Counted from the first letter of the stretch, positions 53,563 through 62,818 are shown. The stretch is 64,000 nucleotides of DNA from Pedobacter terrae (GCF_900100705.1 NZ_FNCH01000025.1:1-64000), one strand, 5' to 3'. Made by a program: numbers and translations. Notes: generated from the letters alone by a model not told the origin.

Positions 53563-55905
53563 ATGATCAAATTTTTATTCAGCATCCTCTTGGGCTTTTC
53601 GACATCTTTTCTTTATGCCCAAATCTCGATTAGTGGATCTATTCGTGCAAAAGGAAGCCTGATGTCTAATGCCTCTGTTATGCTCGCGGATTCTTCTGGC
53701 AAATACATTACAGGAATTAAAACTGACGAGCATGGAAAATTTACTCTTTTTCCCCGGTCTACTGGCCGATATCGGATCGAAATCTTTTCGGTAGGATTTC
53801 AGACCGTAAAAAAGAATTTAGAAGTAAAAAATGAAAGCCTGGATCTTGGCGTTATTGAACTTATTGAGTTCTCAGAAGATCTACAGGAGGTAACTGTATC
53901 ATCTAAAAAACCAGTATTTGAAAGAAAGGTAGATAGAATGGTTTTTAATATCGAAAACTCGATCCTAACTGCTGGAGGTGATGCAGTTGACGCAATAAAA
54001 CTTGCTCCTGGAGTTCGGGTGGATGATAAAGGAATTTCAATGGTTGGCAAATCAACAGTGAAAGTGATGATCAATGACCGCTTGTCTTACATGTCAGGAA
54101 GTGATTTAAATGATTATCTAAAAACGATAGACGCTGGCAATATCCAAAAAATAGAAGTTATTACTAATCCGCCTGCAAATTTTGATGCAGAGGGCAATAG
54201 CGGCATATTAAATATCGTACTAAAAAAAAATCCTGGGAAGCGTTTGTTAGGTAACCTAACCAATTCTTATGCATTGACTAGTTCAGGTCGATCTTTAGGT
54301 AGTAGTGCAATTAACCTTGGGTTTAATAAAGAGAAAATTTCAATTCAACTATCAGGATTTAGCTCCCTTGGTTCCACCGCTCCCACTGAAAAAAACACTA
54401 CCTTTTATCCTCAGAATTCCTGGGAACTCGAAAACTCAAGAACAGATAAGTTACGAAGCATAAACTTTAATATGGGCCTGGAATACAAGGAAGGTAAGTC
54501 AACCTTCGCTGCTCAATACTCATTAAGTGTCTCGCGGCCAGGTATTAGTGAAACTGGGAATACCAATATAAAAAATAATAATCGTGTTATAGATTCAACG
54601 CTTTCAACTCAGGCAAATAGCCGCTCAAAGAATCTGTACAACACTGTTAACTTTCGATACGAGCGAAAGATAGATTCCCTTGGTAAAAGATGGTTTATTA
54701 ATGCTGATTATTTTTCAGTAAACTCCGATAAGGATAGAAACTTCATAACCGAAACTATTCGTAGCAATGGTAACAATACTAAAATTTCTGGAAACAATCT
54801 CTCTGATCAGAATTATCGTGTGTTTGTTTCCGAACTGGGCTTTGAACTCCCCTTGAAACCATTTGAGTTAATCTTTGGAGCAAAAGGATCAGATATTAAT
54901 AATGCGAACAATGCATTGACAACCATCCAGCGTGATAGTTTCCTCTATTCAGAAAAAACACTCGGACTATACTTAAGTCTCAAGAAAAAAATAGGCAAAT
55001 TAGAACTTAAAGCTGGTTTGCGATCTGAGTTTACCTCAACCCAAGGGGAATCAATAGTTAGTCAACAAATTACAACAAATAATTACGGAAAGCTTTTCCC
55101 AACAATATATGCGATGTATGAAATGAATGATATTCATACATTTTCCGCTAGTTTCGGCAGACGTATTAGTCGACCTGCTTACTCGTACCTTAACCCATTC
55201 AAGTGGTATAACAACCAATATTCATACTCAGAGGGAAATCCATTTTTACAACCCTCTTTTATTGACAATTTAGAATTCGTACACACCTTGAACCAAAATT
55301 TAAGCTCTTCAGTCTATTTTTCAAGAACGACCGGAGGATATGGTCAAATATCCATTCTGACCCCCGACAACCCACTCCAGATCACTTCTGTACAGAATTA
55401 CTATAATAGTTCTCAGATCGGCATACAGGAATCATACACATTTAGCCTGGGCGTGTGGGAATCCTATAATACAGCTAACGTATACTATAATAATTCAACA
55501 GGAATTATCCGAAGTGCACTTCCAAAACTAAAAGGATATGGCGCATATGTATCCACTTTTAACACAATTAAATTATCAAAATCAAATCGTCTCTCCATGG
55601 ATGCCAATTATTGGCTACAACTACCCGAAAAGCTAGATTTAACCAGTTCAGGTGCGTACTCTCAGTTTGATCTAGGTTTAAAATACTTGACGAAATCAAA
55701 GCGATTTCAATTTACTTTAACTGCAAACGATGTCTTTAAAAGTAATAGCCCAAGGATGGTCATGCTCAACAATAATGTCCGACAGCAATTTAATAACTAC
55801 TATGACTTCAGCAGAATAAGATTCTCCTTGAAATATAAGTTCACGGACAAGGACTTTAAAGTAAAAAACTTGGGCGCCAATGAAGAGCGCTCAAGAGCAA
55901 ACTAG
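53563..55905 (+). CDS. Outer membrane beta-barrel (TonB receptor-like) protein
   Basis: This 780-aa protein has a signal peptide (MIKFLFSILLGFSTSFLYAQ), a carboxypeptidase-like regulatory domain (ISGSIRAKGSLMSNASVMLA to about 110), and a plug with DAVDAIKLAPGVRVDDKG, VMINDRLSYMSGSDL and IEVITNPPANFDAEGNSGIL. A beta-barrel of the OMP_b-brl_3 type follows, ending in a short Lys/Glu/Arg-rich tail. The ATG at 53563 follows an in-frame TTG. It precedes two GG-leader peptides by only 74 bp, so it is probably part of the same transcript. It could bind the exported peptide or a related one. That role is inferred from position. Confidence 0.87.
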   Translation: MIKFLFSILLGFSTSFLYAQISISGSIRAKGSLMSNASVMLADSSGKYITGIKTDEHGKFTLFPRSTGRYRIEIFSVGFQTVKKNLEVKNESLDLGVIELIEFSEDLQEVTVSSKKPVFERKVDRMVFNIENSILTAGGDAVDAIKLAPGVRVDDKGISMVGKSTVKVMINDRLSYMSGSDLNDYLKTIDAGNIQKIEVITNPPANFDAEGNSGILNIVLKKNPGKRLLGNLTNSYALTSSGRSLGSSAINLGFNKEKISIQLSGFSSLGSTAPTEKNTTFYPQNSWELENSRTDKLRSINFNMGLEYKEGKSTFAAQYSLSVSRPGISETGNTNIKNNNRVIDSTLSTQANSRSKNLYNTVNFRYERKIDSLGKRWFINADYFSVNSDKDRNFITETIRSNGNNTKISGNNLSDQNYRVFVSELGFELPLKPFELIFGAKGSDINNANNALTTIQRDSFLYSEKTLGLYLSLKKKIGKLELKAGLRSEFTSTQGESIVSQQITTNNYGKLFPTIYAMYEMNDIHTFSASFGRRISRPAYSYLNPFKWYNNQYSYSEGNPFLQPSFIDNLEFVHTLNQNLSSSVYFSRTTGGYGQISILTPDNPLQITSVQNYYNSSQIGIQESYTFSLGVWESYNTANVYYNNSTGIIRSALPKLKGYGAYVSTFNTIKLSKSNRLSMDANYWLQLPEKLDLTSSGAYSQFDLGLKYLTKSKRFQFTLTANDVFKSNSPRMVMLNNNVRQQFNNYYDFSRIRFSLKYKFTDKDFKVKNLGANEERSRAN

Positions 55906-55979
55906 ATATATATGGCCAGTATATAAGAGGGCATGTGAAACCTCTATAAAAGAAGTAGCAAAATTCAAAATCAAATTTT

Positions 55980-56168
55980 ATGAAAAATCAGGAATTAAAA
56001 AAACTCCTTATTAAGTTCAATGAACTTCAGATTAACAAGAATGACTCACTGGAGATAATAAATCCTAGCAATTACAGTGCAATAAAAGGCGGAACGGCAG
56101 ACATTGATTGTAAGGACAGGTTTAAGATCAAGTGCCAGCAATCTTTTACTATTGAAGAAACAAACTAA
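55980..56168 (+). CDS. RiPP precursor peptide 1 (GG leader)
   Basis: The 62-aa peptide reads MKNQELKKLLIKFNELQINK and then an acidic/Asn segment ending AIKGG (G37-G38), a double-glycine cleavage site. The 24-residue core contains DIDCKDRFKIKCQQSFTIEE with two cysteines (C44 and C52) seven residues apart. A C39 exporter and a radical SAM/SPASM enzyme follow, so the peptide is probably modified and then trimmed after GG. It is 45 bp from a nearly identical second gene. Confidence 0.85.
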   Translation: MKNQELKKLLIKFNELQINKNDSLEIINPSNYSAIKGGTADIDCKDRFKIKCQQSFTIEETN

Positions 56169-56213
56169 TGTTTTTCAACTAAAAGTTTACCTCAACATTA
56201 ATTAGAATTTTAA

Positions 56214-56402
56214 ATGAAAAATCAAGAATTAAAACAGATCCTAGACAGATTCAATAGCTTACAGCTAAATAAATCTGGCAATTTAGAAATCCTTAACCAA
56301 GATGAGATCGGAGCGATCAAGGGTGGAACAACTGAAATTGACTGCGAAGGGCGTTTCAAAATCAAATGTCAGCAAAACTTTACCATCAAGGAAGAAAGCT
56401 AA
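56214..56402 (+). CDS. RiPP precursor peptide 2 (GG leader)
   Basis: The second 62-aa copy shares MKNQELK, the LQxNK and AIKGG leader parts and an almost identical core (EIDCEGRFKIKCQQNFTIKE). The core is more strongly conserved between the copies than the leader middle. RFKIKCQQ and FTI are invariant, whereas leader residues such as KKLLIKFNEL versus KQILDRFNSL vary. That suggests selection on the final product. No Ser/Thr-rich stretch is present, so this is not a lanthipeptide. Confidence 0.85.
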   Translation: MKNQELKQILDRFNSLQLNKSGNLEILNQDEIGAIKGGTTEIDCEGRFKIKCQQNFTIKEES

Positions 56403-56414
56403 ACATCCAGTATC

Positions 56415-56444
56415 ATACCATATGGCCAGCGGGCCATATGGTAT
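56415..56444 (+). promoter_or_regulatory. Perfect 13-bp hairpin between precursor 2 and the maturase gene
   Basis: ATACCATATGGCC and GGCCATATGGTAT pair without mismatch around AGCG, 12 bp after the stop of precursor 2. There is no T-run behind it, so it is less likely a full terminator than a processing or attenuation site. It would protect the short peptide mRNA and leave less of the maturase message. Confidence 0.6.
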
Positions 56445-56530
56445 ATGTAGCTAAGAGCCAAATTTCGGTTCGATATGCAAACCAAGACAATTGCTCACCG
56501 GGCAAATTTGGGCCCCTCATTGAAAAATAT

Positions 56531-57898
56531 ATGACCAATTTTAAACTATCCTATTATAATGTGACCACAGACATCATCAATCCTGGTGACACAAGCGAGA
56601 AACGAATAATCTTTTCAACTAGGACAGCAAAAGCAATGACCTTACTGGACTCAAGTTATCAAAAAATTATGGAAGGTCGTTTGAAAGATCTCACCTCAAC
56701 AGAACTCTTTTCACTTACTGAGCAGAGCATACTTGTTCCAGAAAATGAAGACGAATTTGCAGCCATTCAAATGGAAAACGAGGCTTTTTTATCGGATCGA
56801 AAAGTTTTGTATCATGTCCTACAACCAGGAGCGAACTGTCAGTTAGGCTGTCATTACTGCGGCCAACAACATACCAAAAACTTTCTAGATCCGTCACTTT
56901 ATGAAAAAGTGATAAACAGAATTGAAGGTAAAATACTAAGTGGGGAATTCGAGTACAACACACTCGCCTTTACTTGGTATGGAGGTGAACCATTGATGGC
57001 TTTAAGGCAGATGCGTGATCTCACCTATTTGCTGAAAGAGGTCGCTCATCGTCACGGCATGAAATACTACGCCGATATTATAACCAACGGACTAAGTTTG
57101 AAAGAAAAAATTTTTGAAGAATTAGTTTCTGAGTTGGGAATACGGTCATTTCAAATTACTGTCGACGGCACGCGAGAGCACCATGATCGCAGACGGATTA
57201 CCAAAAGTGAGGAGCCAACATTTGATATTATTATGGATAATATCGTTAAATGCGTAAATAGCCCCCTTGTTCAGCAATATAATGTAACCATCGGAGTACG
57301 AATCAATATTGACAAAAGCAATCATGCTGATGTAGATGAATTCCTTGAATACCTCCATAGCCGCGGAATCCTGAACAAAGTTATCGTTCAATTTGCTGAA
57401 ATCGTAGATTGGGGACAGAATGGAGCCTCCAAAGAAAGCTTAACTATTCAAGAATTTGCCGACACAGAGATTGGCTGGATGCTAAAGCTCATCGAGCTTG
57501 GATTTAATATGAATAGTTTTATACCTGAGAGAAGCAATGTAGCCTGTATGGTTCAGGAGAAAAATTCCGAGGTATTTGATGCTTTCGGAAATATTTATCC
57601 CTGTTATGAACTGCCCTACACCCCCATTTATGAAAACACAGAATGGTATGTGGGAAACATCAAGAACGACAAATCGACCTATGAGGTAAATAATTCACTT
57701 CGAAATTGGTCTGAACACATCCGTAAAGGGGATGTATCGAACTGCAACACCTGTAAGTTTTACCCGGTTTGTGGAGGAGGCTGTCCTAAAAGCTGGCTGG
57801 AAGGCAAGCCATCTTGTCCATCTTTTAAATTTAATATGGAAGATCGTCTGGTTTTACAGTACTTGAACAAGAACACATCCATCAAAGAACTTATATAG
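56531..57898 (+). CDS. Radical SAM/SPASM peptide maturase
   Basis: The 455-aa enzyme has an N-terminal leader-binding-like part (MTNFKLSYYNVTTD...), then CQLGCHYCGQQ, the CxxxCxxC site for the SAM cluster (about 100-110). WYGGEPLMA and ITVDGTREHHDRRR follow. A C-terminal SPASM region has CMVQEKNSEVFDAFGNIYPCYE and CNTCKFYPVCGGGCP for two auxiliary iron-sulfur clusters. It should install a thioether or carbon-carbon crosslink in the GG peptides. The frame is open upstream to 56366, through precursor 2 and the hairpin. MTNFKL at 56531 fits the family start and is preferred. Confidence 0.9.
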   Translation: MTNFKLSYYNVTTDIINPGDTSEKRIIFSTRTAKAMTLLDSSYQKIMEGRLKDLTSTELFSLTEQSILVPENEDEFAAIQMENEAFLSDRKVLYHVLQPGANCQLGCHYCGQQHTKNFLDPSLYEKVINRIEGKILSGEFEYNTLAFTWYGGEPLMALRQMRDLTYLLKEVAHRHGMKYYADIITNGLSLKEKIFEELVSELGIRSFQITVDGTREHHDRRRITKSEEPTFDIIMDNIVKCVNSPLVQQYNVTIGVRINIDKSNHADVDEFLEYLHSRGILNKVIVQFAEIVDWGQNGASKESLTIQEFADTEIGWMLKLIELGFNMNSFIPERSNVACMVQEKNSEVFDAFGNIYPCYELPYTPIYENTEWYVGNIKNDKSTYEVNNSLRNWSEHIRKGDVSNCNTCKFYPVCGGGCPKSWLEGKPSCPSFKFNMEDRLVLQYLNKNTSIKELI

Positions 57899-57902
57899 GA
57901 TT

Positions 57903-58913
57903 ATGAAACACCAACTTGATCCCATTTTAAATGGGTTGATTGCAACGGAATGGAGTGATATGCCCCGTTATGAAAGCAAAGGTAAAGGAAACCATATTTT
58001 CATTGATTATTTAAAAGTGATGGGAAGTCAGGTTTCAATAGAAGAGAAACTCTCCATGTTGTTTACTTTCCACAGCTATCAAAGGGCATTAGATGATTCC
58101 AGGTATAAAAATTTTAATCAAGCCAGATATTGGCTTGAGCAATCTAGGCGGGGGGAGATAGGTTTTTCAGAAAATGTTCAGCTTGTTATGGATTCGCTAT
58201 ATTACCCTGCCAGTGCATATCTATGTTATGCCAATGGACTATATGAACAGGCATTAAAAGAAATGGAGACTGGGGTTAAGTTATTTGAACGCATTGAAGA
58301 AATGCAACTTTTTGAAGGAGTAGTATCCGCCAGGCTTGAACAAATCCATAACCTTTCAAAAGTATATATGGCGATGAAAGAATATGAACGCTCTGCAGAA
58401 ATCCTGGTTGATCTGACTGCTTATATATTTAATATCGGCTCTCCTTTTGGCTTTGTAAAACCTGGCCATAAAAATGGTTTTGCTGAACACGAAGAGAAAC
58501 AGGGAATCGAGAAAATCGATATCATCAAATACTTCTTTGACTCCATTTTATTATCAGCAGTATTACATGAAGCAAGTGATGCAGAATTAATATTCGTCAA
58601 TTTCATTGAAAAAGCAAAGTGTTTAGCTCTGGACGAAAACATCTTTCCCATTCGAACAATTTGCGATGGAATAAACAACGCAATCAAGCGAGATTTTTAT
58701 GCTTTAAATAAAGATTACCTTATACTCATTACTCAGCTTGATGTTTTACCAAAATCTATTGGAATATATTTTTCACAAGTATTGATGGAATTTGCCAAAG
58801 ACACAGGATATAATAGAAGTGAGGAGCTCATGAAAGAGTTTATGAAACGTTATCCCGATCAAAAAAAAACCTTTCAATTTTCACAAAAACATGCCAAATC
58901 AGTAATTAAATAA
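57903..58913 (+). CDS. Conserved protein of unknown function in the radical SAM peptide locus
   Basis: This 336-aa protein is soluble and helical, with several TPR-like pairs (SYQRALDDSRYKNFNQARYWL, LCYANGLYEQALKEMETGV, LSKVYMAMKEYERSAEILVDL) and no signal peptide. It starts 4 bp after the stop of the maturase and ends 1 bp before the exporter, so the three are one transcriptional unit. A chaperone or precursor-holding role is plausible for a helical repeat protein in this position, but I recognise no family. Confidence 0.7.
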   Translation: MKHQLDPILNGLIATEWSDMPRYESKGKGNHIFIDYLKVMGSQVSIEEKLSMLFTFHSYQRALDDSRYKNFNQARYWLEQSRRGEIGFSENVQLVMDSLYYPASAYLCYANGLYEQALKEMETGVKLFERIEEMQLFEGVVSARLEQIHNLSKVYMAMKEYERSAEILVDLTAYIFNIGSPFGFVKPGHKNGFAEHEEKQGIEKIDIIKYFFDSILLSAVLHEASDAELIFVNFIEKAKCLALDENIFPIRTICDGINNAIKRDFYALNKDYLILITQLDVLPKSIGIYFSQVLMEFAKDTGYNRSEELMKEFMKRYPDQKKTFQFSQKHAKSVIK

Positions 58914-58914
58914 T

Positions 58915-61094
58915 ATGGGTTTCAAGTTTTCTGCACAATTTGATCAAATGGACTGTGGTCCAGCATGTCTGAAGATGGTATCAAATTATTTCGGGAAAGA
59001 CTATCCTATACAGTTCTTAAGGGAAAACTCCTTCCTAACCAAAGAAGGGGTTAGTCTTCTGGGACTTAGCAACTCAGCAGCAAAGATAGGCATTGACACC
59101 TTTGTAGCAAAAATAAAGGTTGAAAAATTGACTGATTCACCTCTACCTTGCATTCTATATTGGAACCAGAATCACTTTATTGTACTTTACAACATCAAAA
59201 AAAGAAACGGTAAAAAAATTTATCAAATCGCAGATCCTGGCTTTGGGTTGATTAACCTCTCAGAACAAGACTTTCTGGCTTCTTGGAGTTTTGATAAAGG
59301 ATCGGGGATTGCTTTGTTTTTAAAACCTGGTCCTCAATTTGGAAAAGTGGAATCCACCATTAATACTAACAGTTCATTCAAGGATCTATTAAAGTATCTT
59401 TTGCCTTTCAAAAAGGAACTTGTCAAATTGTTTTTTAGTCTAGGGGTAGGAAGTCTATTAACTATGGTCTTCCCTTTTATTACGAAAATACTAATTGACT
59501 ACGGGGTGGATAAGAAAAACCTCAGCCTAATAGTGGTACTCTTACTATCACAGTTCTTTCTTTATGTCGGTGTTTCCACAACTGGAATCATTAGAAACTG
59601 GATTGCACTTTATATTGGATCCAAGGTTAATATTTACATTATCTCTGATTTTCTCACCAAGCTAATGTCTCTTCCACTCAAATTTTTTGACACCAAACTA
59701 AAGGGAGATTTTCTACAAAGAATTTCTGATCATGACAGAATTGAGAGTTTCCTTACGCATGAAGGTATTTTCACATTGTTTTCACTGATTAATGTTTCAG
59801 TTTTCCTGATCGTCCTCACCTTGTACAGCGTCCAAATACTCGTGGTTTTTATTATCCTGACCATTTTAAGTATTTTATGGGCTTACCGTTTTCAGCACAA
59901 AAAAAAACAATTAGATTATGTTCTCTTTCAGCAGAACTCTCAAAATAAGGAGAACATATATGAGCTAATTAACTCGGTTGCAGAAATTAAAAATAATAAT
60001 TTTGAGGATTATAAAAAAAATGAATGGCAAGTCATACAAATTAAGCTATTCAAGATCAAACAGAAAATTCTTCGTTTGGATCAGTATCAGACCATTGGAT
60101 TCAATCTGCTCAACCAGATCAAAAATTTAATTATATTGTACATAGCCTCGAAGGAGGTGCTTGAAGGACATATTACGTCAGGAACACTACTAAGTATTTC
60201 ATTTATTATCGGTGAAATGGGATCACCCATCAATCAAATCATCTCATTTATCCGCACTTTTCAAGACGCCAAGATAAGCTTTGAGCGTTTATCAGAAATC
60301 AACTCAATTCAAAGTGAAAAATTTGGAGGACTGATAGCAATTCCTGACGCAAATTTAATCAGCGGCTTTACAATTAAAGATTTGAGTTTTCAGTATGAGG
60401 GTCCTGAATCTTCATTTGCTGTAGAAAAAATCAATGTTTGTATTCCTGAAAACAGAACTACAGCAATTGTTGGTGAAAGTGGTAGTGGAAAAACAACACT
60501 AATGAAAATACTGCTTCGCTTTTACACAGAATATTCAGTAAATATCCTATACAACAATTGTGATTTAAGACAAATCAGCCTCACCGAGTGGAGGAAAAAC
60601 ATTGGTACTGTTTTGCAGGATGGATACATATTTTCTGACACCATAGAACGTAACATTGCGACCTCAGACTTAGCAATTGATAAAGATAAGCTCAATCGCG
60701 CAATAGAGATGGCCCGGCTAAGCAGTTATATTGAATCACTTCCACTAAGGACTAAAACAAAGATTGGTGCCTCTGGGAAAGGATTAAGCGGGGGCAAAAA
60801 CAGAGAATTCTTATAGCCAGAGCAATTTATAAAAACCCGCCAATATTATTTTTTGATGAGGCCACAAGTTCACTAGATTCAGAAAACGAACTGTACATCA
60901 TGGAAAATCTAGATTTTTTCCTCAAGGGCCGTACAGCGATAATTATCGCTCATAGGTTAAGCACTGTCAAAAATGCTGATCAAATTATTGCACTCAAAAA
61001 CGGAAAGGTTGTGGAAATTGGATCCCACGACGAACTTATCAAGCTTAGAGGCTACTATTACAATCTTGTCAAATCACAATTAGTGTTAAATTAA
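58915..61094 (+). pseudogene. Peptidase-containing ABC transporter (C39), broken by one-base deletion in a G-run
   Basis: N-terminal C39 peptidase with QMDCGPACL (Cys14), NQNHFIVLYN (His) and IADPG (Asp), then a six-helix membrane domain at about 160-440 and an ATPase with Walker A GESGSGKTT. At 60790-60794 the signature LSGGQ is coded with GGGGG. One G is missing, and the frame turns into KNREFL and a stop at 60814-60816. In the other frame it continues RILIARAIYKNPPILFFDEATSSLDSENE and IIIAHRLSTVKNADQ to 61094. With one G restored the protein is 726 aa, normal for the family. It could be a sequencing error, a real mutation, or slippage-controlled. Confidence 0.88.
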
Positions 61095-61096
61095 AT

Positions 61097-61468
61097 ATGT
61101 ATCCATCGTTAGATAAAGTTTGGCTTGTAAGGCATTGTATCCCTATTCTAATAACAATCGTAATGATAACTTTATACGGTATGCTTTTTGCAATTGAAGT
61201 TCCCTACTCCCTACACGGCAGGGTGGTTGTTAAGGATAATGAATATCATCTCTACTATGACCAGCCAATTGACAACGAATGTTTAATATTTTTAAACAAA
61301 AAACCCCATTACATTCGGTTTAAAAAGATTAGCAATGGAAAATTCCGCCTTATTAACCCAAGTTTTACCGAAAACGAGAAAAATTCAATACAAACTCATT
61401 CTGGAGTTTCAGTAGAAATTAGAAACCAAAAAAAAAGCCTGATTTGGGTTATCTTCAACTCCAGGTAA
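61097..61468 (+). CDS. Small membrane protein, possible reduced HlyD-like exporter partner
   Basis: The 123-aa protein has one N-terminal membrane helix (HCIPILITIVMITLYGMLFAI) followed by a mainly beta periplasmic part (SLHGRVVVKDNEYHLYYDQP, KPHYIRFKKISNGKFRL). It starts 2 bp after the exporter. In position and topology it replaces the HlyD adaptor of the lanthipeptide locus, but it is far too short for the coiled coil and second lipoyl half. I do not recognise a family. Confidence 0.65.
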   Translation: MYPSLDKVWLVRHCIPILITIVMITLYGMLFAIEVPYSLHGRVVVKDNEYHLYYDQPIDNECLIFLNKKPHYIRFKKISNGKFRLINPSFTENEKNSIQTHSGVSVEIRNQKKSLIWVIFNSR

Positions 61469-61619
61469 TCCATTGCAATAATATCGTAAACTTTTATAAA
61501 GTACATTGACAGCAAATTAACCCCTCATAATTACTTCTAAACAAAAAGAGTGCATCGCCCCACACCTGTAAGCGGCAGAGATAAAAATGCCAACAGAGCA
61601 CATCTCTAATTGCCTTTTT
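61469..61619. other. Short intergenic stretch after the radical SAM peptide locus
   Basis: AT-rich, with no gene and no clear terminator. Confidence 0.4.
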
Positions 61620-61877
61620 CTAACGTAGTTGTGGATAAAATATATCAAAAGAGTTATACTTTGACGGAATGTAATTTTCCGGAACAATTTTACAATACTC
61701 TCAGTACATCAGCCCTACGACATGACCAATTTCATGGATAACCGTAGATTTATTCTGCACTAGCGGATAATCTAATCAGCCGCTGCCCCTACCATACCCA
61801 ATTGAGATCTCCTAGCACATTGGGTAGACGCACTCAAAAAATAATAAACACTGCAATAGCATAATAGATTTTTTCAT
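61620..61877 (-). pseudogene. Zinc metalloprotease relic with HEIGH motif
   Basis: From the ATG at 61877 the frame reads MKKSIMLLQCLLFFECV, a TAG, EISIGYGRGSG, a TGA, LDYPLVQNKSTVIHEIGHVVGLMY, a TGA, and EYCKIVPENY to a TAG at 61620. VIHEIGHVVGL (HEIGH at 61722-61736) is the zinc-binding HExxH of an astacin- or M57-like peptidase. The start looks like a signal peptide. Three in-frame stops and loss of most of the domain leave no function. Confidence 0.65.
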
Positions 61878-62160
61878 TTTAAGATGTTTTAATTCATATC
61901 GGTTTAAATCATTAGTAAAACAATAGATGATATAAAAAGCGCAAAAGTGTAAGGATGATTAATTAGATTGTAAGGGAAGGAATGCTTTTAATAGCGAGTT
62001 AATAACTAATCGGCGAAAAGGAATGTTTTCTTGAGAATGTGCGTTTCATAGTTTTTTTGTTTACCTTATTAAAAATAACTATTAACTATTAAAACCATTA
62101 TTTTTTTACATCAATTAGTTAGTTATTACACAAAGAGCAAAAAAAAGGTTTATAAAAAAA
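61878..62160. other. Intergenic before the terminator at 62161
   Basis: AT-rich with many A and T runs; no gene is visible. Confidence 0.4.
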
Positions 62161-62190
62161 GCCCCAGCCTTTCAGCTGGGGCTTTTATTT
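62161..62190 (-). terminator. Strong hairpin terminator
   Basis: GCCCCAGC (62161-62168) pairs with GCTGGGGC (62175-62182) around CTTTCA. It has an A7 run before it and TTTTATTTT after it, so it can act in both directions. It lies 14 bp downstream of the minus-strand lipoprotein gene and ends its transcript. Confidence 0.9.
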
Positions 62191-62204
62191 TGATTTGAAA
62201 ACTA

Positions 62205-62801
62205 CTAAGATGCAGTTCTTAATCCAAATTCAGACAATGCAAAGGTATATTCGGCAAGTGTAGTATTTGAAGCATCTTGGGCAACAATTATTATACTGGT
62301 CCCTCTTGATTGAGATGCGGCTCCATTGCTTACTGTAAATAGGCCTTTTCCAATCTGATTTAAATTAAAGGTGTAAGTAAGTCCCCAAACAATGTTATTG
62401 GGATTTCCATAACTTCCAATTGCAGTTACTACAGGCGCACCTACTGCCGGAGTAGCAGTGGCTGCCAAAGAAACATTGGTTGCAGTATAAAGTATTGTTC
62501 TTACGGAACTGCTTACAGCTGTAGCACTTGTTTGTGTATTCGCTAAATAATAAACAGTTAATTTAGGTATTACTTTTGAAGGGAAAAGCTTTTCGCCAAC
62601 AATGTAATTAAGTGTTACTACACTCGTACCTACAGTACCAGTTGAAGAAATAGCAGTACCTTTTGCCAATTCGATAGTAGTACCACCTGTACCTGAAACT
62701 TCCTTTTCAGCATTAGGGTCTTTTTTGCAGGCGCTCATTGATAAAACAATGATGCTGGCTGCAACCATAACTTTTGATAATATATTTTTCATTTTAATCA
62801 A
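62205..62801 (-). CDS. Hypothetical lipoprotein
   Basis: The 198-aa protein has a lipoprotein signal peptide ending in the lipobox SMSACKK, with Cys about residue 25. A Ser/Thr/Ala-rich beta-type mature region with many TxV/TxT repeats follows, including VYYLANTQTSATAVS and ITFN-like stretches. I recognise no domain family. It starts 17 bp after the stop of the TonB receptor gene, so it is probably its outer-membrane or periplasmic partner. The start MIKMKN could also be the second Met (MKNILSK). Confidence 0.75.
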   Translation of the reverse strand: MIKMKNILSKVMVAASIIVLSMSACKKDPNAEKEVSGTGGTTIELAKGTAISSTGTVGTSVVTLNYIVGEKLFPSKVIPKLTVYYLANTQTSATAVSSSVRTILYTATNVSLAATATPAVGAPVVTAIGSYGNPNNIVWGLTYTFNLNQIGKGLFTVSNGAASQSRGTSIIIVAQDASNTTLAEYTFALSEFGLRTAS

Positions 62802-62818
62802 TTTAAAAATTTACAGCT

